Of a stretch of 64,000 nucleotides of DNA, positions 9,586-17,320 are shown piece after piece; position 1 is the stretch's first letter, and each line of letters starts with the position of its first letter. Under the pieces are notes generated by a model. The model had not been told where the DNA came from, did not search any database, and was given only the letters and a program-made list of their open reading frames with translations. The stretch comes from JAJECS01 sp965198185 (GTDB lineage: Bacteria > Chloroflexota > UBA11872): contig CBDAOU010000002.1 in assembly GCA_965198185.1 (NCBI GenBank), forward strand, positions 1,426,001 to 1,490,000, written 5' to 3'. The position numbers were made by a program, and so were the translations under genes.

Positions 9586-10469
9586 TCGGTGCAATCGTCG
9601 GCGGCGTGGTCCTGCTCTGGGCCGCGGTGACCGCGCACACGGCCTGGCGCCTAACCCATCCGCCGCGCGGCTGGCGCCCGCACGACTGGCAGCCGTCCGA
9701 CCTGCCACTTCGCAACACGACGATTCAGGCCGAAGACGGCGTGCGCTTGCGCGTCTGGGTGGCGCCACAGACGGACGCCCGGGCGACGGTGATTTGCGTG
9801 CACGGCTGGGGCACCAACCACACCGAAATGGAGTGGCGGGCCGGTCGATTGCATCGCGCCGGCTACTCAGTGGTGCTGTTCGACTTTCGTGCCTGCGGCG
9901 AGTCGGGGGGCCACATGTGCAGCGCCGGTGTCCACGAGATGCGCGACTTGCAAGCCGTCGTTGACCTGGCCGCCGAGGACCCGTCGCTGAACGGCGCCCC
10001 GATCGTCATCCTCGCGAACTCCATGGGCGCCGCGGTGGCGATCACCGTGGCGGCGACCGATCCCAGGATTCGAGCCATCTTCAGCGACGCTGCCTACGCC
10101 TCGCTGGAAAGCGCCACGGCCTGGGGCTTCAGGAGCTTCACCGGCCTGCCGCCGTGGCCGTTCAAGCGCGGCGTGACCTGGCTCGTGGAACGCATGAGCG
10201 GGGCGCGGATGCGCGACCTTGCCGTGATCGAGTCGATTGCCAGTCTGAGTCCGCGACCGGTGCTGATTGCGCATGGCACGGATGACCCGCTGGTCTCGCC
10301 CCACGATGCCGAGGCCCTCCACGCGCGCGCGGGCGAGCCCAAGGAGCTATGGCGGGTGCCGGACGCGGGCCATGTGGTGGCGGAATTCGTGGCGCCCGAG
10401 GTCTACGACGCGCGCGTCACCGCCTTGTTCACGCGTGCGCTGGAAGAGTCGGCGGCTCCAGGACCGTAA
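9576..10469 (+). CDS. alpha/beta hydrolase with N-terminal membrane anchor
   Basis: A 297-residue serine hydrolase of unknown substrate. The N-terminus (PLIGAIVGGVVLLWAAVTA) looks like a signal anchor. The hydrolase core follows: CVHGWGTNH (oxyanion region), nucleophile Ser149 in LANSMGAAV, an acidic GTDDPL loop and the C-terminal AGH histidine. This layout resembles the 'prolyl oligopeptidase-like/BAAT' type peptidase S9 or esterase group. The ATG at 9576 overlaps the end of trpA, so the gene is probably the last member of the trp transcription unit. Its 3' end overlaps the convergent metallo-hydrolase by 41 bp. Confidence 0.85.
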   Translation: MPLIGAIVGGVVLLWAAVTAHTAWRLTHPPRGWRPHDWQPSDLPLRNTTIQAEDGVRLRVWVAPQTDARATVICVHGWGTNHTEMEWRAGRLHRAGYSVVLFDFRACGESGGHMCSAGVHEMRDLQAVVDLAAEDPSLNGAPIVILANSMGAAVAITVAATDPRIRAIFSDAAYASLESATAWGFRSFTGLPPWPFKRGVTWLVERMSGARMRDLAVIESIASLSPRPVLIAHGTDDPLVSPHDAEALHARAGEPKELWRVPDAGHVVAEFVAPEVYDARVTALFTRALEESAAPGP

Positions 10470-11139
10470 TTTCAAGCGCGTCCGGCAACAGGTCCGGTGC
10501 CAGGTCGAGTTGCGACGAGGCCACGCACCGCACGGATCGCCCAATCAGAAAGCCGCTGTCCTCGAGCGTGCTGATCGGCAGCGGCATTTTGCGCTCCGCC
10601 GGGCGGTAGTGCATCGGAATGGCGACCCGCGGGGCGATCTGGTCGATGACCTCCGCGGCCCCGGCGCCATCGAGCGTGAAGTGACCGCCGACGGGAACGC
10701 AGGCAACGTCGTGGCCCCTCGTTTGCGCGATGAGATTGGCATCCAAGACGTGCCCGAGGTCCCCAAGGTGCACCAGACGCACACCGCCCACGGCAACCGA
10801 GAGCAACGCCGTGCGACCGCGGGCGGCGCCCTGCTCTTCGTCGTGATAGGCGCCGGCGATCACCGTGGCCGTGACGTCGCCCATTCGAACCTCGCCGGCG
10901 TGCCACACGTCGGCGCTCGCGCCACGGACCACCTTGGGACGTCCGGGCGCCAGCTCCACGTTGGCGTGATCGCCGTGCTCATGGCTGAGCAGCACCAGGT
11001 CAATGTCCGGCAACGCCGGAACGGGATAGCCGAGGGCGTCGTTGAGCGGATCGATCAGCACGTGGACGCCCATGGGGCTGCGCAGCAGAAAGCAGGCGTG
11101 ACCCAGCCAACGGAGTTGGGCCGTCGGCTTAGACGCCAT
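10429..11139 (-). CDS. MBL-fold metal-dependent hydrolase (UPF0173-like)
   Basis: Metallo-beta-lactamase-fold protein of 236 residues. The metal ligands appear in LLSHEHGDHANV (HxHxDH), GHFTLD and the C-terminal PMHYRPAE. The early WLGHACFLL is characteristic of the UPF0173 / YtkL-like group of cytosolic hydrolases with unknown natural substrates. The ATG at 11139-11137 lies within the end of recR (11 bp overlap); an earlier in-frame start at 11211 would lie deep in recR and would add a low-complexity tail, so it was not chosen. It is the last gene of the dnaX-ebfC-recR cluster and converges on the hydrolase at 9576. Confidence 0.85.
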   Translation of the reverse strand: MASKPTAQLRWLGHACFLLRSPMGVHVLIDPLNDALGYPVPALPDIDLVLLSHEHGDHANVELAPGRPKVVRGASADVWHAGEVRMGDVTATVIAGAYHDEEQGAARGRTALLSVAVGGVRLVHLGDLGHVLDANLIAQTRGHDVACVPVGGHFTLDGAGAAEVIDQIAPRVAIPMHYRPAERKMPLPISTLEDSGFLIGRSVRCVASSQLDLAPDLLPDALEITVLEPPTLPAHA

Positions 11140-11755
11140 TCGCCCAATCGTCGGCGACGCGGCTGCGACCCTCGAGCGCCATGGCGATGGTGGCGGCGTC
11201 GACGTACTCAATGTCCCCGCCGCGCGCGAGTCCCCGCGCCAGCCGCGTGACCAAGAGCGAATCCATATCCAGCATGCCGCTGATGTAGGCCGCGGTGGCG
11301 TCGCCCTCGATGCTGGCGTTCGTCGCGACGATCACCTCGCGCAGTCCTTCGCGCCGCACGCGCTCGGCCAAGGCGGGCAATTTGAGCTCGTCGGGCCCAA
11401 CGCCATCGAGCGGCGCGATGACGCCGTGGAGCACGTGATAGATGCCGTTGAAGCCACCTGACCGCTCAATGGCAAGCAGGTCGAGCGGGTCTTCAACCAC
11501 GCACAGCAGCTGCTGATCGCGCGTGGGGTCGCAACAGATCGAGCAGGGGTCCTGGTCGGCATAGTTCCCGCACCGTGTGCAGGCGACTACGTGCTCGCGC
11601 AGGCCGGTTACGGCGGCCCCCAACGCCGCCACCTGCGCCGTGGGCGCGCGCAGCAGGAAGAAGGCCAGGCGCTGCGCCGTCTTGGGTCCGATGGTGGGCA
11701 GCCGGCCAAATTCCTCAATCAAACGCGTGATCGGCCGTGGGACCGGGTCGGGCAC
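11129..11755 (-). CDS. recR: recombination mediator RecR
   Basis: Part of the RecFOR machinery that loads RecA at single-strand gaps. In 208 residues it has the N-terminal helix-hairpin-helix (RLPTIGPKTAQRLA), a zinc finger (CTRCGNYADQDPCSICC), and a Toprim domain starting at VVEDPLDLLAIE with later ATNASIEGDATA. The C-terminal Walker-B-like tail is present. The start lies 3 bp downstream of ebfC, which in turn is 3 bp from dnaX: the classical dnaX-ebfC-recR operon. Confidence 0.96.
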   Translation of the reverse strand: MPDPVPRPITRLIEEFGRLPTIGPKTAQRLAFFLLRAPTAQVAALGAAVTGLREHVVACTRCGNYADQDPCSICCDPTRDQQLLCVVEDPLDLLAIERSGGFNGIYHVLHGVIAPLDGVGPDELKLPALAERVRREGLREVIVATNASIEGDATAAYISGMLDMDSLLVTRLARGLARGGDIEYVDAATIAMALEGRSRVADDWANGV

Positions 11756-11758
11756 GTC

Positions 11759-12052
11759 CTATAGCCCAGGAATGTTGAGCCCGCCGGTCAAGCCGCCCAG
11801 CTTTTGCTTGGCGAGGTCCTGCGACTGGTCGACGGCCTCATTCACGGCGGCCGTCACCAAGTCTCCGAGCAGTTCGGGATCGTCGGGGTCGATGGCCGCC
11901 GGGTCGATGGCGATCGATTCGATGTGCTGGTCGCCGGTAATGACGACCGTGATCGCCCCCCCGCCGGAGGTGACTTCCAGGGTGGCGGTGCGCAACTCCT
12001 CTTGGGCCTTCTCCATCTGTCGCTGCAGCTGCCGCATCATCTTCATGGACAC
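11759..12052 (-). CDS. ebfC: YbaB/EbfC family nucleoid-associated protein
   Basis: A 97-residue DNA-binding protein of the YbaB/EbfC family. The N-terminal helix MKMMRQLQRQMEKAQEEL and the beta-strands around EVTSGGGAITVVITG are diagnostic, followed by a C-terminal helix (LVTAAVNEAVDQSQ). Members dimerise in a tweezer shape and bind DNA with little sequence specificity. The position between dnaX and recR is conserved in most bacteria. Confidence 0.95.
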   Translation of the reverse strand: MSMKMMRQLQRQMEKAQEELRTATLEVTSGGGAITVVITGDQHIESIAIDPAAIDPDDPELLGDLVTAAVNEAVDQSQDLAKQKLGGLTGGLNIPGL

Positions 12053-12055
12053 CGG

Positions 12056-13633
12056 CTAGGCTCCTTCGCTGAGTTCAACGTCAATCGGCTGAGCCCCATA
12101 GTCCCTTATCGCGACGCGGACGACCGGATCGTTGCTGGGTGAGCCCCCCGGCGATGCGCGGCGGGTAGACGCCGCCTCACGCTGCAGTCGATTGCGAACG
12201 CGCAGCGCCGTGCCAAACGTCCGCGTGAGCGCTTGCGCCATGAGCTGCTGGGCCTGCGGCTGCTCCATCTGCTCGAATAGAAGCTGGCTGCGGTAGCTGA
12301 TGGTGACCACGTCGCCGACAAGGGACAGGACCTCTCCCTGCTCGGCATAGGGCGCCAGCATGCGCGAGTCTGCGCGGACGGCATCGATCCACTCCGACGA
12401 GCGCGCCTTGATCGTTGCGATCGTCAACTCGTCCGAGCCGTGGGCAACGGCGGCGGTGTCCCCAACCTGAGACTTCTCAGGCGCCGGCGCAGGTCTGGCG
12501 GTTGCCGGCGGCGGCTGGGCGGTCGAGACGGCATCTCCGTGCACCCGCAATACAGCGCGGGCGAACGCCAACTCGAGGTCGAGGATGGGATCGCCGGCCT
12601 CCCGCGAGGGCGGATCGGGTTCCGCGAAGACCTCGAGCGCCTGAACGACCTGGCCGATGGAAATGCGGCGGGCAAGCGCCGAAATTTCCGGATCGTCTTG
12701 CACGTGGCCGGCCTCCGACGCCCCCGCGCTCAGCAACAGCACATCGCGCAGCAGATCCACGACCTGGGCGCGCAGCGTGCCCGGGCTGTTGCCATCGGCC
12801 ATGGCCTGCTCGATGGCGCTGAGGCCGGCGGCCGCGTCACCCGACGCAATGGCCTCCACCAGAGCGAGCACCGCCGCCCGCCCGGTAAGCCCGAGCATGT
12901 CGTTGACGTCGTCCAGCGTCACGGACTCATCGGCAAAGGCCAGCGCCTGATCCAGCAGCGAGATCGCGTCGCGCAAGCTGCCGCCCGCGCTGCGGGCCAG
13001 GACGGCGAGCGCCAGCTCATCCACCGAGGTTCCTTCGGCTTCGGCCACGCTGCGGAGCTGATCGATGAGCTCCACGGTGCCTATGCGTCGAAACGTCAAG
13101 TGCTGGCAGCGCGAGCGAATGGTGAGGGGAACTCGATGTGGCTCGGTGGTGGCCAGGACGAACAGCGTTCGGGCCGGCGGTTCCTCCAGCGTCTTGAGCA
13201 AGGCGTCCTTCGCCGATGCGGAAAGCTGGTGAATCTCGTCGATGATGTAGACCTTGTAGCGCCCGCCGGCCGGCGCGAATTGGGTTTGCTCACGCAGCAG
13301 CCGCACGTCATCCACGCTGCTGTGCGAGGCCGCGTCCATCTCCACCAGGTCGACGAAGGTGCCGGCGGCGATCGCGCGGCAGTGGTCGCAGGCGGCGCAG
13401 GGTTCGGGCTGGACGCCTTCGCGACAGTTGACCGCCTTGGCCAGCAAGCGCGCGGCCGTGGTCTTGCCGGTGCCGCGTTCGCCCGAGAACAGGTAGGCGT
13501 GGCTCAGCCGGTTGTGCGCGAGGGCGTTCTGTAAAACGCGCACCACGTGCGGCTGGCCCACGAGCTCGCCAAACCGCTGCGGCCGATAGCGGTTGTAGAG
13601 CGCTTGGAAGGCGGGCGGCGGTGAGGCGGTCAT
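12056..13633 (-). CDS. dnaX: DNA polymerase III subunit gamma/tau
   Basis: Clamp-loader ATPase of 525 residues. The AAA+ core has the Walker A GERGTGKTT at residues 51-59, zinc ligands Cys70, Cys79, Cys82 and Cys85, Walker B YIIDEIHQLS near 129-138, sensor 1 (LFVLATTEP) and the SRC arginine-finger motif (TIRSRCQHLTF). A Pro/Ala-rich stretch near residue 380 leads to a short C-terminal domain with a RTFGTALRV segment. No obvious A-run frameshift site for making a separate gamma form was noted. It is followed by ebfC after 3 bp and preceded on the same strand by the SRP RNA gene. Confidence 0.96.
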   Translation of the reverse strand: MTASPPPAFQALYNRYRPQRFGELVGQPHVVRVLQNALAHNRLSHAYLFSGERGTGKTTAARLLAKAVNCREGVQPEPCAACDHCRAIAAGTFVDLVEMDAASHSSVDDVRLLREQTQFAPAGGRYKVYIIDEIHQLSASAKDALLKTLEEPPARTLFVLATTEPHRVPLTIRSRCQHLTFRRIGTVELIDQLRSVAEAEGTSVDELALAVLARSAGGSLRDAISLLDQALAFADESVTLDDVNDMLGLTGRAAVLALVEAIASGDAAAGLSAIEQAMADGNSPGTLRAQVVDLLRDVLLLSAGASEAGHVQDDPEISALARRISIGQVVQALEVFAEPDPPSREAGDPILDLELAFARAVLRVHGDAVSTAQPPPATARPAPAPEKSQVGDTAAVAHGSDELTIATIKARSSEWIDAVRADSRMLAPYAEQGEVLSLVGDVVTISYRSQLLFEQMEQPQAQQLMAQALTRTFGTALRVRNRLQREAASTRRASPGGSPSNDPVVRVAIRDYGAQPIDVELSEGA

Positions 13634-13666
13634 AGAGCTCGTCGTGTCACGAAATTGGCTGAAAAC

Positions 13667-13935
13667 GAGGCCGCGCCCTGCCGTCGAGCACCGGCCGCCG
13701 CCTTACCGACGCCACCGGCTCGGGCCAGGTGATCCCGCGGCACCCGAAGATGACTCCGTACCGCTGCTTCCTCTCGGACCTGACGGGGTTGGGAGGTCTT
13801 CGTCGCACGAGGCCCAGCCGTCAACACCGATCAACGGCGGCAGACACGGCGGTGGAATCCCTCAGGCAGGTATTCGGCCCGCTGTAGCGGATTGCGGTTC
13901 CAGGGCACCGCTAGCTCCCCACCTAGCGCGGCCTC
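13667..13935 (-). ncRNA. ffs: signal recognition particle RNA, large bacterial type
   Basis: The complement carries the universally conserved domain IV signature GTCAGGTCCGAGAGGAAGCA, close to the 4.5S consensus, and near its 5' end GCTAGGTGGGGAGCTAGCGG, typical of the Alu domain of large bacterial SRP RNA. The ends pair over 10 bp: GAGGCCGCGC at the 5' end (13935-13926) with GCGCGGCCTC at the 3' end (13676-13667). This gives a molecule of about 269 nt, followed by GTTTTC. It forms SRP with Ffh for co-translational membrane targeting. A location just ahead of dnaX is common in bacteria. Confidence 0.93.
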
Positions 13936-13941
13936 TCCTGG

Positions 13942-13970
13942 ATAGTAGGCGCAGGGCTAGAGGGGGTCAA
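13942..13970 (-). promoter_or_regulatory. promoter of the SRP RNA gene
   Basis: On the minus strand, TTGACC (13970-13965) and TACTAT (13947-13942) are separated by 17 bp. The seventh base after the -10 is the G at 13935, which is the predicted 5' end of the SRP RNA. Agreement between the promoter geometry and the RNA's pairing-based end supports both. Confidence 0.7.
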
Positions 13971-13993
13971 TGCACTGGGCGAGCCGTCGTAGC

Positions 13994-14011
13994 GGCGCTT
14001 CGCGAAGCGCC
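13994..14011. repeat. palindrome GGCGCTTCG/CGAAGCGCC
   Basis: A perfect 18-bp palindrome with core TTCGCGAA, lying between the divergent SRP RNA and threonine aldolase genes and preceded by GTAGC. It resembles the palindrome at 49827-49848, which has the same core and the same GTAG-like lead-in, suggesting a dispersed repeat family. Confidence 0.6.
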
Positions 14012-14083
14012 TCCCACGCGCACTCGGCTCCGAGCATGAGGGAAGCGCCTACAATCGCGCACCCACCGGAAGGAGTCCCGCCC

Positions 14084-15151
14084 GTGGCCCCCTACCGCAT
14101 TGAGCTCCGCAGCGATACGCAAACCGTTCCCACACCCGACATGCGCGAGGCCATGGCCACGGCCGAGGTGGCCGATGAACAGTGGGGCGAAGACCCAACC
14201 GTGCTGGAACTTGAGCGCACGACGGCCGACATGTTCGGCCGCGAGGCCGCCCTCTTCGTGCCAAGCGGCACGATGGGCAATCTGACCAGCATGCTGGCGC
14301 TGACCGAGCGCGGGGACACGGTGATCGTGGACGGGTTCTCGCACATGGTGGGCGAGAACGGCAACTACGCCGTGGTCGCCGGCTGCACCCTGTTGACGGT
14401 CGATACCGACGGCGTGCTCGACGCGGACACGGTGCGCGAGCGGCTGGAGTCTTCGACGATACCGCCCGCCCGGCCAGCGCTCATATGGACGGAGAACACG
14501 CACAACGTGCGCGGCGGCGTGTCCTGGGGCCCGGACGTCATGCAGGGCATCGTTGAGCTCGCCGCCGAACGGGGGATGCGCGTCCACGTGGATGGTGCAC
14601 GCATCTTCGACGCCGCCGTCGATCAGGGCGTCTCGGTGCGGGAGCTGACGGCCGGAGCCGATACCGTGCAGTTCTGTCTTTCAAAGGGCCTCGGGGCCCC
14701 GTTCGGCTCACTGGTGGTGGGGTCCGGCGCGACGATCGAGCGCGTGGCGCGCTATAAGAAAATGCTGGGCGGCGCCATGCGGCAGGCCGGCGTGATGGCC
14801 GCGGCCGGTCTGATCGCACTGCGCGACGGTCCCGCTCGACTGGCCGCCGATCACGCCAACGCCCGGCGGCTGGGCGAATTGCTGGCCGAAATCCCCGGGC
14901 TGGATCTGATCTACCCGGTGGCGACCAACATGGTGTTCGTGCGAGTCGATCCAGAGTTGCTCGATCAGCAGCGATTCGTGGACGCGGCGCGGGCGCAAGG
15001 CGTCGGCGTCGCCGACGTGCGACCTGGGCATCGGCTGCGGTTCGTGACGCACCACCAGGTCGACGCTCCGGCAATCGAGGAGGCCGGGCAGATCCTGCGC
15101 GACGCGGCCGAGGCCGCCGCCCTGCACGCTCCAGCCGGCGCTATCGGTTGA
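14084..15151 (+). CDS. ltaE: low-specificity threonine aldolase
   Basis: PLP enzyme of the beta-eliminating lyase family, cleaving threonine or allo-threonine to glycine and acetaldehyde. It opens YRIELRSDTQTVPTPDMREAM, typical of the family. The PLP lysine is Lys201 in FCLSKGLGAPFGS, with HVDGARIFDA upstream. I chose GTG 14084 (355 residues) because GGAAGGAG lies at a suitable distance upstream; an in-frame ATG at 14036 would add 16 residues of unlikely sequence. A -10-like TACAAT at 14050-14055 precedes it. The stop overlaps the TTG start of the next hydrolase. Confidence 0.92.
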   Translation: MAPYRIELRSDTQTVPTPDMREAMATAEVADEQWGEDPTVLELERTTADMFGREAALFVPSGTMGNLTSMLALTERGDTVIVDGFSHMVGENGNYAVVAGCTLLTVDTDGVLDADTVRERLESSTIPPARPALIWTENTHNVRGGVSWGPDVMQGIVELAAERGMRVHVDGARIFDAAVDQGVSVRELTAGADTVQFCLSKGLGAPFGSLVVGSGATIERVARYKKMLGGAMRQAGVMAAAGLIALRDGPARLAADHANARRLGELLAEIPGLDLIYPVATNMVFVRVDPELLDQQRFVDAARAQGVGVADVRPGHRLRFVTHHQVDAPAIEEAGQILRDAAEAAALHAPAGAIG

Positions 15152-15987
15152 CGACCGGCACAACGGACCTTTTTCAGCCTACGCCCGGAGAAGAAGTGGT
15201 CCGCGTTGGGCCGCTGCGGGCCCTGCGATGGCTCCCAACCGACCTGCGCGCGCCTTCCACGTTTCTGCTGATCCACGGGCTGTGGGGCGGGGCGCACATG
15301 TGGCGACGCATGGGTCCGTATCTGGCGGCACACGGCTTCGCCACGTATGCCATCTGGCTGCGGCATCACCATCCGGGCGCCGACCATCGATCGCTCCAGG
15401 GTGTGGGCGCCAGGGAAATGGCCGACGACGTGATCGCGGCGGCCCGCGAGATCGGGTCCCCGATCCTGGTGGGACACAGCGTCGGCGGTCTCATCGCGCA
15501 GGTGGCCGCCACCGCCTGGGAGGCGCCGGGACTGATACTTATGTCAAGCACCGGGCCTCTGGGCGTCCTCACACTGCATCGGGGCTGGCAAACGCTCCGG
15601 GTGCTGCCCAGGTTCGCGGGACGCCCGCTGCGCAGCGAGCCGTTGCGACCCGACCCCGCCTACATGCGCCGCATGTACTTCAACCACCTGGACGCGTCGG
15701 AGGCCGCGGCACTGAGCGAGCATCTGGTTCCCGAGCCGCGGCGTTTCGTGCGCCAGATCGCGTTCTGGCCGCCGCACGTGCCGCGGTCGGCCATTCGCTG
15801 TCCCGTCCTCGTCACGTCTGGGTCAGAGGATCTGGGCGTGATTCCCTGGGTTGCTCGGCGGCTTGGGGCGCGCTATCGCGTCTTGCCGATGATTTATCCC
15901 GGGCGCGCGCACATGCTGCAGCTCGAGCCGGGCTGGGAAGACGTGGCCAACGACCTTATGCGCTGGGCGGATCGCTTCGTCGCGTAG
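15148..15987 (+). CDS. alpha/beta hydrolase
   Basis: A 279-residue serine hydrolase with LLIHGLWGGAHMW (oxyanion region), Ser111 in VGHSVGGLIAQ, an acidic SGSEDLGV loop and a C-terminal GRAHMLQLEPGW histidine. Substrate unknown; lipase-, esterase- or lactonase-like activities fit. It starts at a TTG that overlaps the threonine aldolase stop (TTGA), so the two are probably co-translated. Its end overlaps the convergent DegT-family gene by 32 bp. Confidence 0.85.
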   Translation: MTTGTTDLFQPTPGEEVVRVGPLRALRWLPTDLRAPSTFLLIHGLWGGAHMWRRMGPYLAAHGFATYAIWLRHHHPGADHRSLQGVGAREMADDVIAAAREIGSPILVGHSVGGLIAQVAATAWEAPGLILMSSTGPLGVLTLHRGWQTLRVLPRFAGRPLRSEPLRPDPAYMRRMYFNHLDASEAAALSEHLVPEPRRFVRQIAFWPPHVPRSAIRCPVLVTSGSEDLGVIPWVARRLGARYRVLPMIYPGRAHMLQLEPGWEDVANDLMRWADRFVA

Positions 15988-17275
15988 CGGCGCCGTCGGC
16001 TGCGAGGAGCGCGTCCGCGTGCTCGCGTACCTTTTCGATGGCATCGGCGATCTGCGCCATGCCGGCCTCGTCAGCCAGCAGCACGTTTTGCGTGAGAAAT
16101 ACCGTCTCGTCGGCGCACAGATGCTCGGCGTGGGGGCACGAAGCGTCGGCGTAGTCGATATCGGGCGAACCGTCGCCCCGCGGCCAGGCCCGCGCGAGGG
16201 CCCCGTCGACGTTGGCGAACAGCGCCGTGCGATGCAGGGGCTGCCGGTAGCCTTGCGTTACCGGGATGCCCTCGGCATTCATGGCCTCGATGAAGCGGGC
16301 ACGACTCAGGCCCTTGAACGGCCCGGGGTCATAACGAAACACATATACGTGATGCGCCGACCGGGTGGCGAATGCGTCGATGCGCCGCACTTTGATGCCT
16401 TCAAGATCCTCGAGCATGTCGTTGAGATAGCTTCCGTTGGCCGCACGCCGCTGCGCCTGCTCCTCGAGCCGGCCAAGCTGCGCCTGGAGCAAGGCGGCCT
16501 GCAACGGTGTGATGCGCCGGTCGCCCGCCGATACGGTGAAGTCCCAGCCTTCCCCGGTGGCCAGGCTGCCGCGGCCGAGCTGGCCACCGCGCTGGATCAC
16601 ACCGCCGCCCCACAGATCGTGCTGCGCGATGGCGCGCGAGAAGATGTCGATGTCGTCGGTGAGCACCGCGCCGCCTTCACCCGCGTTGAGATTCTTGCTG
16701 GCCTGGAAGCTGAAGCAGCCCACGTCGCCAATGGTCCCCAGACCCCGATCGCGCCAGGTGCCGGCGTGGGAGTGCGCCGCGTCCTCGATGACGCGCAACC
16801 CGTGCGCCGCGGCAATGTCGAGAATCGCCTGCATGTCGCAGGCCAAACCGCCAAAGTGCACCGCCATGATGGCCGACGTGCGGGAGGTGATCGCCGAGGC
16901 GATGCACGCGGGGTCGAGGTTGTAGGTCTCGGGGTCGATATCGACAAAGACGGGCACCAAGCCCGCGTTGAGAATGGACGTGGCGCTGGCCATGAACGTG
17001 AACGGCGCGAGGATGACCTCCGAGCCCCGCGGAAGCCGCAGGGCTTCCAGGCCCATTTCGAGGGCACTGGTGCCGCTGTTGACCGCCAATCCGTAGGCCG
17101 CGCCCTGGAAATCGGCGAAGGCGCGCTCGAAGGCGATGACGCGGTGGCTGCCCAGCCGCCCCCACTCGCCGGTGCGGACGACGTCGGCCACGGCGTTGAC
17201 CTCGGTCTCGTCAAAGACCGGCCATGCCGGATAGGGGTCCGGTCGAACCGAATCTCCGCCTAGGAGCGCGAGCAT
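15956..17275 (-). CDS. DegT/DnrJ/EryC1/StrS family aminotransferase
   Basis: PLP aminotransferase of 439 residues, of the sugar-aminotransferase type. Landmarks: AVNSGTSALEMGLEAL (cofactor phosphate), APFTFMASATSI, VIEDAAHSHAG (Asp contacting the PLP ring nitrogen) and Lys194 in FQASKNLNAGEGG. Such enzymes usually aminate a keto sugar nucleotide for surface polysaccharide or natural-product sugars, but no sugar-nucleotide genes sit beside it. The neighbour upstream on the same strand is the iron-type ABC permease, 45 bp away. The substrate is unassigned. Confidence 0.9.
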   Translation of the reverse strand: MLALLGGDSVRPDPYPAWPVFDETEVNAVADVVRTGEWGRLGSHRVIAFERAFADFQGAAYGLAVNSGTSALEMGLEALRLPRGSEVILAPFTFMASATSILNAGLVPVFVDIDPETYNLDPACIASAITSRTSAIMAVHFGGLACDMQAILDIAAAHGLRVIEDAAHSHAGTWRDRGLGTIGDVGCFSFQASKNLNAGEGGAVLTDDIDIFSRAIAQHDLWGGGVIQRGGQLGRGSLATGEGWDFTVSAGDRRITPLQAALLQAQLGRLEEQAQRRAANGSYLNDMLEDLEGIKVRRIDAFATRSAHHVYVFRYDPGPFKGLSRARFIEAMNAEGIPVTQGYRQPLHRTALFANVDGALARAWPRGDGSPDIDYADASCPHAEHLCADETVFLTQNVLLADEAGMAQIADAIEKVREHADALLAADGAATRRSDPPSA

Positions 17276-17320
17276 GGCCGCATGGTACTCACAGGCACGG
17301 CGGCCAACAACGGTCGGGGA

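Noticed and set aside
15000..15160. Selenocysteine codon read-through near selA or elsewhere
   Set aside because: No in-frame TGA was seen followed by conserved continuation in any gene of the window.
16019..17263. 414-codon plus-strand frame opposite the DegT aminotransferase
   Set aside because: Antisense shadow; no family resemblance, while the minus strand has full PLP-enzyme motifs.
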